64,000 nt of DNA from NCBI GenBank assembly GCA_024291935.2, contig CM044310.1, positions 115,702,213 to 115,766,212 on the forward strand, written 5' to 3'. Both the position numbers and the translations under genes were made by a program. The notes below the pieces were generated by a model, which saw only the letters and a program-made list of their open reading frames with translations, had not been told where the DNA came from and ran no database searches. The stretch's first letter is position 1, and the number at the start of each line of letters is the position of its first letter. The stretch comes from Okapia johnstoni (Eukaryota; Chordata; Mammalia; Artiodactyla; Giraffidae). Below, piece after piece: positions 50,791 through 61,500 of the stretch.

Positions 50791-51799
50791 CCCCTTCACC
50801 CTCAGACCTAGGAATACAGGACCCCAGCCTCCTCCCTCAGACCCAGGAGCCTAGGCTTTCACTGCGCCTAACCTGGCTGGGCTCCATGCAGTACCCACCC
50901 TGGGCAAATGCGCTGCATATCAGTTCAAGAAACACCAAATGTGGCAGCAGGGGAAAGAGGCAAAACCTAACCCTCTCACTCACCTTTTCTCCATCCCCCA
51001 CAATGTACATGTGACCCTAATGCTCTCATCACCTTAATTCTTAAGCTAGGAGTCCACACAGCATCCCACCTGAGTCTCCTGACCCCCCCACCTCCAAACT
51101 ACATCCTTCAAAGACACGAATCTGGTACCAAGGTGCAGGGCAGGGGGGCGGGGGCGCAGACAAGTGGAAGCCAGGAGATCCTAGATGCAAAGACAGAAGA
51201 CAAACCCAGTCAGAGGAAAAAAAGAGAAAGATGGAGATGGAATCAGTCAAGGACAAGTCGAGAAAAAGAAATCAAGGCAAAAAGCCATGGCAGAAAGACA
51301 TCACAGAGACAGGAAGGTGACAAGGAGACACAGACAAGGAGAAAAAAGGTAGAGATGGGGAGAAGCTCAGACAGAAATAGAATCAGATGGGAAGAAAGGC
51401 TGAGAAAAAGACACAGATGGAGAGATGGGAAAATAAAGACCAAACTGGGGCCGGGTGGAATGGGGAGCTGAAGGGAAAGAAACAAAACGAAAGTTCAGTG
51501 AATAATTTTGATTAAGGTGAAGGCAAGAGAATGTCAGGGAGGTAGGTGGTCATACGGAGAAAGAGGTAAACTGAGGCACAGTCACCATGGGCAGGGAGAT
51601 AGATGGGACAGGCAGTGCCGTTCTGAGGTGTGTGGGATGTGGCCACAATCCAGTGTGGGTGCTGGCAGGTCATTTCTGAGCACCTCCCTCAGCAGCACTG
51701 GCCCTGGGACATCTGGCCACAATCACAGGCCACCTTGCAGAAACCCATCTCTGCCCCATTCCCGAACCCTCACAGACTCCTCATCACCTCTTGAATTCT

Positions 51800-52507
51800 A
51801 AGTTGAGACTGCAGTAGAAGTCAGTGATGCCCACAGCAGACACAGAGCTAAGATCCAGAGAAGTGGGAAGCCCGGGGTCTCTGCCACACAGGTATTTCTG
51901 CCTTCCTGAGCCTCAGTGTTCCCATCTGTCAAATGGGGCTGTGAGAATGGACGCATCTCCTGGACAGCCTCCCCTCTTTGCCTCCCGAAACACACACATG
52001 CCCCACGTTCCTCCAAAAAGTTGTTTTTGTCTTTTTTAAATAATGTGAAAATGCCACGCGAAGGTTTGAACCAGAGGCCCCTCCAGGGGCCAGGCCGGAG
52101 TGGAGAAGGGGAGACGCGAGATGGGGGGGTGTCCAGGTCCCCGAAGCCTGCGGCCCCTGTCTGGGGCTGGGAGGGGGGTAAGGAGGGGCCTCCGCTGTGC
52201 AGAGGGGCTCCAGGCCCGAAAGAGTTCAGTTCAGTTCCAAGAAAGGCGGCTCTCCAGGGAGGGGCAAGGGGTTTCCTGCCTCATTTGGCACCGAGGGGGT
52301 CAGGGGGCTCAGGGGAGCCGTCTGGGGGGCTAGGGGGCGGGGGGCCAGGGCCTCCCGTTTGGCACATGGTGGGGGAGGGGGAGGGCCCAGTCTCGGGGGC
52401 CTCCCCGGAGGCGGTATCTGTGGTGGTGGCAGTGGCTCCGTCGTCCACAGAGGATTCTACTCTCAGCCCCTCTTCTGGGGGTGCAGGGGGGTCGAGTCTT
52501 TGGGGAG
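51800..52507 (-). other. LMTK3: LMTK3 3' UTR, far end not determined
   Basis: Minus-strand sequence after the stop. GC-rich to about 52090, then AT-richer near 52020-52050. No canonical minus-strand AATAAA was found, so the extent is a guess. Confidence 0.4.
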
Positions 52508-52524
52508 TCAGTTCTCCACGGGGC
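52508..52524 (-). CDS. LMTK3: LMTK3 terminal exon, coding part (G|PVEN-stop)
   Basis: On the minus strand CTTCAG is followed by GC CCC GTG GAG AAC TGA. The GC completes the glycine begun by the last base of exon 55974-55837 (ARPAG), giving AGPVEN-stop. It is separated from the previous exon by a 3.3-kb intron. Found from the expected C-terminus and splice phase. Confidence 0.85.
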
Positions 52525-55500
52525 CTGAAGATGGAGGAAGAAGAGAGAGAAATGGGATTACTGGGCAGAAAGGCTCATGGCTTCTGGCTCATCAGAGTAA
52601 AAAACCAAGTTCTCATTGTGGCCCACAAACCCCCATGGTCTGTCTGCTCTCTTTTCTGTCTTCATTTACTCCCTTCCCCAACTCAGTCTGCTCCAGCCAC
52701 ACTGGTCTCCTTTCTTGCTGTTCCTCCAAGCACAGTCCGACCCCAGGGCCTTTGCACTGGCTGTTGCCACTACCTGGCACACCCTTAAGCCCTTCCCATA
52801 GAACTCAGGCCTCCACCCATGTGCCCCCTCTTCAGAGGCCTTCTCCAGCCATTCTCAGTCAAGCAGTCGTTCCTCACCCCTGATTGTTTTGTTCTCTTTT
52901 TGTTTTTTTCTGTCATGTGGCATAACTTCCAGGATCTTAGTTCCCTGACCAACAATCAAACCCAGACCCTCAGCAGAAAAAGCGCTGAGTCCTAACCAGC
53001 AAGGAAGTCCCTGAACTATAGTTATGTTCCTTCACATCTCTCCTCTGGGATAATCTCAGTCACTGTCAAAGAGCTAGCTTCGGGTCTGCTTGCCCCTGTA
53101 GAATGGAAGACCTGAGAGGATGGGACTGCATTTGGTCACTGCTGCCTTCCCAGCGTCCAGTAGAGGCCCTGCACAGAGTGCCCCCCCACCAAAGTTTCCC
53201 ACCACGACCCGTCTCATGAAAGGAGAGCCGCTCACCCATTCGACAGATCCGGAAAACCGAGGCCCATGGGGTGAAGACTGTTGATGAGGGCTGCATGCTG
53301 GACACCCTCCCACTGCACCTCACACCTCTCACCTGAGTCACCACCCTCACTACCAGTCCCTGAGCCTCCGTTTCCCCGCTCTTTGTTTTGTTTTATTTTA
53401 CTTTTAGGCCGCATTGCCTAGTTCACGGGAGCTTAGTTCCCTGACCAGGGATCAAACCCAGGTTCCCCTGCAGTGGAAGCGTGGAGTCCTAACCACTGGA
53501 CTGCCAGGGAAACTGTGGTTTCCCTCTCTTTAAATGAGGATCATGACCCTTGTGTTTTTTTCAAAGGAGTAGGAAAACTCTGGGATTCGTAGCATCACTT
53601 AGCACCCAGAGAACATATGTGATGTGGGCAGAGCCAGGCCGAGCACAGGGGTCTGAGGCAGAAGGGGGCTCTGCTTAGCCCCCAATCCCAGCCATAGTCT
53701 CTAGAAATTAGCTCAGCAGCCCAGCTGCAACGGGAATGCCTAAGGACTGAGTAAAGGGATTTAGGGTTTTGTATGACCTAGCCAGCCCTCCAGCTTGTCT
53801 CCCAGTGAATAAAGGTGAAGTCATCCTGGACTGCCAGCCCTGTCATCCTCAGCCCTGACTCACCACTTGGCCGGTGTCCCCATGCCCTAGAATCCATCTT
53901 ACCCTGTCCTTGTGGGGGCCTCCAAGAGGACCTCTAGGAGGAAGTGACATTCGGGGGTGAAATCTGAGGATGCTGCCAAGTGAAGAGTCAGCCTGCAGCC
54001 CGTTCATCCTGCCCTTGACTCTGCATATCTTCTCTCCCTCCTGGACACTTGCCCTGGCCTCCTCCCCAGCCTCCCTGCCTCCCTTCGCCTCCACAAGGCT
54101 TGGGAGAAGTCTTCCTACCCCTGGGACTGAAGCTGCTCCTCCTGTGCTCACAGTCCCCCCATGGCTTCCTAGGGCCCCCAGAACAAAGTCCCCGCCCCTC
54201 AGCCCCCCCTCAAGCCCACAAGGTCCGCCTTGCTCTCTCTCACTTCCCCCCACCCACTTCCATCTGCCCCACTCTCCAAGTCACCCCCGGACACACACGC
54301 TTCCCTTCTGTTCCATGAACCAGCCAAGCTCTCTCCTGCCTCAGGCCCTCGGCAAGCTGTTCCATCCGCCAGAACACTGTCCCCTTCCCCTTCACCTAGT
54401 TAACAACAACCAACCCCTCAAGTCCCTGGTTAAAGGGCCCTTCCATTACTGAGGACACAAAGCCCTTTCCTCTTGGCATCTCCTTTTTCAGCAACCCTGA
54501 GTTTTGCACTTACTTATTCACCGTGGGACTGTGGGGTCAGTGCTGTGGGTGGGATGGAGCGGGGGCTCACTGATCTTGCCCAGCATGGAATATCCCCCTT
54601 GCCCAATGCCTGCACAGCTGATGGTCAGTAAGCATCAACTTAATTAAACACAGTAACAGCTACCAGTTAAAGACCACTGCTGCGTGCAAGGGGAGGATTA
54701 AACCATTTAATCCCTTTAACAATCTTATGAGTTAGATCCTGTTATCCTCCTTGTTCTACAGAAACTGAGGTACAGAGAGAGAAAGCAACTCACCCTAGGT
54801 CACCCAGCCAAGAAGTGGCAGGGCCAATACTTGGACTCAGGCTCAGTATAGGGAAGCCAGGCAGGGAGCCCTCCCTGAAAAAAGCCGGTTGCCCCTTCCA
54901 CCTGTTTAGCTCTGTCCTCTAGGAACACCTCCACCTGCCTGGCCCAGGGCAAGCCCTGCATCCAAGGACGTTCCCCCAAGGTGGGTGAGGATTAGCAATA
55001 TGACATAAGTAAAACCCAAGAAAGGAACCTGACAAAATCTGACTGCTGGAGAAGGCATGGACTCAGAGCTAGGTTTGTACCCTGGCTCCTCATGCCTCCC
55101 TACTTAAGCCTCAGTTGTCTCTTCTGTAAAATGGGGATGAGACTATGGGAGTCCATCCTATGGGATCATAGGCAGGATTAAATGGATTAAGATGTTGCAC
55201 GCAAACTCTAGAGTCTATGTGAGTGCTTGTTGTTATTGCTATGGGAATCCTTGGCCATGGCCTCTCTGCTCTTGTTCCTACTAACTAGATTGAGCCTTCT
55301 GGTTTCCTCTGTCTCCTTGTCTGCCTCTGACAACCTGTACCCTCAAACAGAGAGGGGAACAGAATCACGCAAGTACCAGACAGGAATCTGAGCCCAAAGA
55401 TGGGCAAGAAAAAAAGAAAAAAGAACAAGAAAGAAATGATCTGGGACTTCCCCGGTGGTCCAGTGGTTAAGGCTCTGGGCTTCCACTGCAGGAGGAGCGA

Positions 55501-58500
55501 GTTCCATCCCTGGTCGGGGAGTTAAGATCCCACTTGCAGTGCAGTGGAAAAAAGCCATGGACAAGACTAAGAAGGGATCCTTACAGAAGAGAAACTGAGG
55601 TTCAGACAAGGGCGTGACTCCCCAAGCCCATCTGATGGACACCTCCTGATCTGAGACGATTCCAGAGTTGGGTGGGTGGGGTTTCACTGGTGAACAGTCA
55701 GAGACAGAGGGAAGGAAGAGACTGGGAGAGAGGCAAGCAAATGCAGAGAGATGGGGACAAGAAAGTGGGAGCGATAAACAGGGACAGAGAGAGATTGGCA
55801 GAGGTGAGGCAGGGCCGAGGATCTGAAGCACGGTACCTGCGGGCCGGGCGTCGGGGGCCCGGGCGGGGGGCCCCGGGGTCTCCAGCGCAGGCGAGACGGA
55901 GAAGCGGGAGAAGCACAGGGGGGGGCCTGGCGGGGGGAGGAGGGGGAAATCCTCCGCCCACTCGAAACTGCCTCCTAGCGTGGGAGAGAAGAGGAGGCGG
56001 TCAGACCCTCAGTCCCTCCTTCAGCCCTACAATATTAACTTCGGCCCTCCGACCCCGCCCCTCAGCAGGCCCCGCCCACCACTGCCGGTGCCATAGACCC
56101 CGCCCCCGCCCCGCCCCGCCCCGCTCCGCCCCGCCCCTCACCAAAGCCGCTGTCGTTGCTGGGAAAACCCATCTCCGGGGGTGGCGGGGTGGGGAGGCGT
56201 CGGGGGCGCTGGGGGCGTGGACGGGTCCGTGTCCCCCTCGGGGGGGCCCTGGACACTCAGCTCGTTGGTTGGCGTCTCCTGTGAGGGCAGATTAGGAGAG
56301 GCAAGGAGGGGAACGATCTTGTCACTGCATCCCAACAAGCAACAAACCCTGCTGACATTTCTGGGGCTTCAGGCATCCCAATTCACATTCTCGCTCTCTG
56401 AAGATCCCCTACTCTGCCTTCGAAGCCGCAGGCTAGCTTTAACCTCACCCCAGCCTGAGGCTCTTCCCTCGACCACAGCTACACAGTCCACCGCAGGAAC
56501 TGCCTCTGGGCTCCTTAACGCGCTGCCTCCACGGAAGCCCCTAACCCAAGGCTATCTCCGTAAGTCCCGCCCTGATCCAAGACCCTAACCATGTCCTAGA
56601 TCTCGGCTACAGGCGTCCAAGTGCTGGCCGCAGAACTACCCGCCCCTATGGTCTTCCAAACCCCTAACCCATTGTGAGCACCTCCGGACCCTCCTGTGAG
56701 CCCCTAACCCGCCCTCTGAAGTGGCCCCGCTCCAGCCCTCCAAGCCTCGCCCCTTTGCTTCAGTGCCCTAGGCCTCAGCTCTTGACCCTGTTTTCACTCA
56801 TCTCAGGACCTTAGTATGCCCTGCCCCAGTCCACAAGCACCGTTTTCTCTTCAACAGTAACCTCTCAGGCTAGTTACTTTTAACACAATCCCCGTTTCAT
56901 TAGTTCTGTCCCATCCCTGAACCCACTTACTGCACTTAGCATCTTAGCACTACAAGCAGCATCTCTTAAGCCCTACCTGCAGCTTCTCCGTGGCCCGCAC
57001 CTACTGGATAAGATCACTTCCATTCTGAGCCCGCCCCTCAGGCTCCGCATCCTTAGATGTGGACAAACCCCGCCCCGAACTTCACTAGGCTCCACCCCAC
57101 TTGCCGACCACGCCCCAATCCTCTCACTTTCTCCTTTGTTGTTTTTAGTCGCCAAGTCAGGTCCGACTCTTTTGCGACCCCAAGGACTGTAGGCCGCCAG
57201 GCTCTTTTTTCCATGGGATTTCTCAGGCAAGAATACTGGAGTGGGTTGCCATTCCCTTCTCCAAGGAATCTTCCCGGCCCAGAGATTCAATTCGAGTCTC
57301 CTGCATTGGCAGGCGGATTCTTTACCACTGAGCCACCAGGGAAGCCGTCCACTTTCTCCTTAGCCTCTGACTAGCAGGTTCCACGCTTTTCTTCGGGTCC
57401 CTTCCCTTCTCCAGGCCTCTCTCTAGCCCTCCAGCACCCACACCTACCCCAGGCCCCGCCTCTGCTCTGGACTGGGCCCTACCCCCTGACCCCGCCCTAT
57501 CCCGCCCTTTTCCCCTAGCCAGTCTCCACCCTCAGCCTGCAAGCCCCTCCCCACATGGGGCGTGGCCTTCATCCAGGCCCTGACCTCACACTCAAGGCCT
57601 CATCCGGTCCTCCAAGTCCCTCCCCATTCTCTAGCCAGTTTCTCCCACGCCCCGCCCTCACGGTGCAGGCCCCGCCCCAAGCTAGACGCAGTCTTTATCC
57701 AGGCCCCGCCCCTCCGCAGACGCCACCCGGGGGGGTCCCCGGCCCGCAGCGGCAGCGCACCTGGTCGAAGAGGTAGACGGTCACGTCCCCGTGGAAGGAG
57801 ACCATCTTGCGTTTCCTCTCCAGCTCGCTGTCCTCGGGTTCGTCGGCCCCGCGTGGAGACTTGAGCAGTCCCCGCAACGGGCGGGCCGCGTCCGCGTCGG
57901 CGCTGCTCACCACGACGGGCACTGGGGCTGCCCGTGCTCTCCCGGGGCCCCGCGGCCCCGCCGCCGCGCCCGCTGCCGCCGCCTCCTCGTCCTCCTCCTC
58001 GTCCTCGTCCTCCCCGTCCTCCTCCGACGGCCCCGGCGCCCCCGCCCCGCCGGCCTCCCCGCCAGCCGCCCCGGCGTCCGCGCCCTCCCACGGGGGCCGC
58101 CGCGGGCCCGGCCCCGGGAATGGCGTGAGCGTGAGCGGCGGCAGCGCCAGCGAGAGCCGCGAGAGCTTGGCTGCGAGGGGAGAGACTATGTGAGCCCCAG
58201 TTCTCGGGGAAACTGAGGCGTGCCCTCCCACCTAGCACAGTCTGCTTCCACGCTTGTGAACCAAAAGGTTGCACTGGGGTTCTCCCAGCAGAAGGGGAGC
58301 GATCTTCCCCCTAATCCAGTGCTTAACTCTCCCAGGGCTCCCCAGTGCCCACAGCACAAAGCCCCAGCTTCTCCCCAGGGCCATCAGGCTCTGCCGACCT
58401 CTCCTGGCTCTGTTGCCCCCTCCTTCTGGCTTGACCTCCATCCAGCTACATGGGCCAACCCCCATTCCTCCCACCTCTGAGCCTTTGCATAGGCTGTTCC

Positions 58501-61500
58501 CTCTGCCTGGAAATCCCTTATAGAATTCAAGTCATATTCATCATCCAGCTCTTGTCTGGACTTTTAAAGCCTTCAGGGATCTCCCAGGAGGTCAGGCCAG
58601 GCTACCCACTCTGTACCCCATGGTACCAAGCACCTCTCCTTCTGAGCAGTTGATCTCAGTATAGAACTCTAATTCTTCGGCACTGTGATTAATGTTTGCC
58701 TTGCCACAGAACAGAGACTGAGTCGTGCTCGCTATGGCTGCATTCCCAAGCCCCAAGTACACAGAAGTACTCAGTCAATATTTGTGGGATTAATGAATGA
58801 ACATTCCCTGCTATACAATGCTGACCAAGGTACTTTCTTTCCCTTTTTGGCCCTGCATCGCCAGAAAATTGGGGTGTCTAACCCCCAGGGTCCTTTCCCT
58901 GCCCTATGACTCCTTAATCTTAGCCTGTGAAGAGGGAGGACTTCAGGTCCCTGGAGGAGGAAACCTCGCTTTAAATCCCAAGCCTACCCTGCTCTCTTGC
59001 TATGTGTCCCTAGGCAAGCAGGTCCACCTCTCTGAGCCTCTGTTTCCTCACTGGTAAATGGACAGGGGCCACCCATTCCTCCATTACTGCATAAGTGAAC
59101 TGTGTGCCAGGCCCTGTGCAGGGCAATGGTGGGAATGAGAAGAGGATCAGGTCAGGGCAAGGAGAAAGGTGAATGTGGACTGAGTCACTCTGGACCCCTC
59201 ATTCACTCTACTCCAGCTTCACCAGCCTTTTGTTATTCCCTGAACATGCCAAGTTAGTACCCATCTCAGTGTCCTCTACCTGAAACATCCTTCTCCCAGA
59301 TGTCCACCTGGTTCACTTCCTTCATGTCTGCTTATAAGTTGCCTCTTCATTGAAGCCTTCCCTGACCACCCATCTCAAGGTGATGGGGTGGGGTGGGGCT
59401 TTATAGAGGGAGCTATCAGGGGCTTGGATACCCAGAGGAAGTAAAGGGTAACAGTCTTTAGAAATCAGGAAGGCATCCCCAGGAAGGGGCAATTTGAGTG
59501 GGCTCATGAAGGATGAGTAGAAGTTCACTGTTTTGTTTTTTTTAAAAGGCTATTCCCATTCTCTTCTCACCCAACACCAATCCCCCACCCCCACCCCAGA
59601 TCCTCTGAGGCATCTTAGTTGCTCATCCTCTGTCATTTTCATGTGGCCCAGAGTCTTTTCTGACATAGCTGGTTGCAAACTCTCCACAACAACCTTGAGG
59701 AAAGGGTAGTATTCTAATACCATGGGTTTGAGGAAGGAAGGTTCTGTGCCCAGTCCCCTTTGTAACCTTTTCCTCTTGAATCTCAGGCTCTTCTGGCAAA
59801 CAAAGATGATAACCCTTCCCTGAAGTGTGGCTGTGCCAATATGAAACTGGCCGGGTCATACCGGTATAACGTTCATACCAGTATTTTAGGAAATCAGGCC
59901 TCCAGGTGATTTGAGTGGAACCACAGTCCTTGATCTATCTCTCTCTCTTTTTTGGCTGCACCACATGGCATGCCGGAATCCTAGTTCCCTAACCAGGGAT
60001 CGAACCTATGCCCCCAGCAGTGGAAGCTTGGAGTCCTAACTACTCCTATGTCCACATCTAAACAGGGGCCATTTATCATTACTCTCCATTTATCTTCTCT
60101 TACACTGTTCCTTCTCTATGAAAAAACACCCACTGTGTTCCTGTCAAAACTCATTTCAAGAAAAGGGGTTTCTCCTAGGCTTTCAGGCCACCAGTACCAT
60201 GGTGGGCAGGGCAGGGTCTGAGGCTCCCTGGGTCCCAGCCCTGGGCAGCTCAGAGCCCAGCACCTGGGAGGCCTGGCACACTGATGAGATACTTTAGCTT
60301 GGTGGAAAGTTTAAGCCAGAGATCATGCACTGGCAGCCCAGCCCACAGAGAAGCTTCATTTGAATTAGTTTCCACCATTAAGACACCCAGAACACTGACT
60401 TAAAGGGAGAAAGCAGCAGATTTGGCAATACCAGGTGGGCATTCCCGAATGAAGCTTAGAAATGGCTGCATTTCCTCCCCAGCTGCCACCCCATGTCTCC
60501 CAGCTCTTGTTCATTCGTTCATTCCCTTATATTGTCTGTCGCCCTTCCCCAGCTCAGCATCTGAGTTTGCAATCCCTGGTTGATGTGAATTGTGATGTAA
60601 CAGCTGGTGCTTAGAAGTGCCAGGCATCAGGTCAAAGGCTTTGGAAGTCCTAACTCATGTAATTCTCGCCATCCTCTTAGGTAGGTGCTATCCTTGTCTT
60701 CTGCTTTTGGCAGATTGGGAAACTGAGGCGTGGAGTTTGTCCAAGATCACAGAGCTAGAGAGGGGCGGAACCAGGGTTTGAGACCAGGTAGTATGAATCT
60801 AGGGTCTGCCCTGGTTAGTGGGCTGACCTGCCTGGTACCTGGGAGGCTGAGCTTCTCAACTGCACCCTACCTCTTGGAAAGAGCTGGGCCTCGGCCCCCA
60901 ACCATGCTTCCATGCTCCCAGCAGCCTGCTCACCTTTGATCTGCTCGCTGTTCCCCTGAGGGGGTCCCAAGTCCAAGAACAGTCGTGGCATCTCGGGGCC
61001 CTTCCTCTCGGGCTTGGGGGGGTCCCCGTCTCCGCTGGGTGCCGTGTCTCCGCCGGCCCTGCTGTCTGGGGCCCCGGGCTCTCCCTCGGAGGCCGCCTCC
61101 GGCCTGACTCTCGGGGGCGCTGGCTCCGGTCTCCTCAGCGGCGCTTCCAGCGGCGGCAGGGGCAGCTGTGACCTCGTGCTGTCGGCCCATCCGGCCTTTG
61201 CGTCCGCGCCGCTTCCGGGGCCGCCGCCGGGGGCCATCCCCGTGCCCACTGGGGCTTGGCCCCCACTCCCGAGGTCCAGCCTCCCAGCCCCGGGGGCTCT
61301 CGGTGCCCCCCCAGTCTCGGGGGCTCTCCTCTCGGTCCCGGGTTCCTGCGCCCCGCTCCTGGGGGCTGGGCCAGCGGGGCCAGGGGCTGTCTCCCCGCCG
61401 TTCAGGGCCAAGGCCACTGCGCCGGGTGCCGGGGCTCTCTCCAGTGAGGTCTCTGGGGCTGGCTCCCCGTTCGTGGGGGCTGGAGCCCCACTCTCGGGCA

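Larger units (their letters stand above)
52525..55836 (-). other. LMTK3 last intron
   Basis: 3.3 kb between the last two exons. CHR-type SINEs at 52893-53012, 53388-53516 and 55443-55552 and a MIR-like piece at 54650-54860. No exon seen. Confidence 0.8.
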
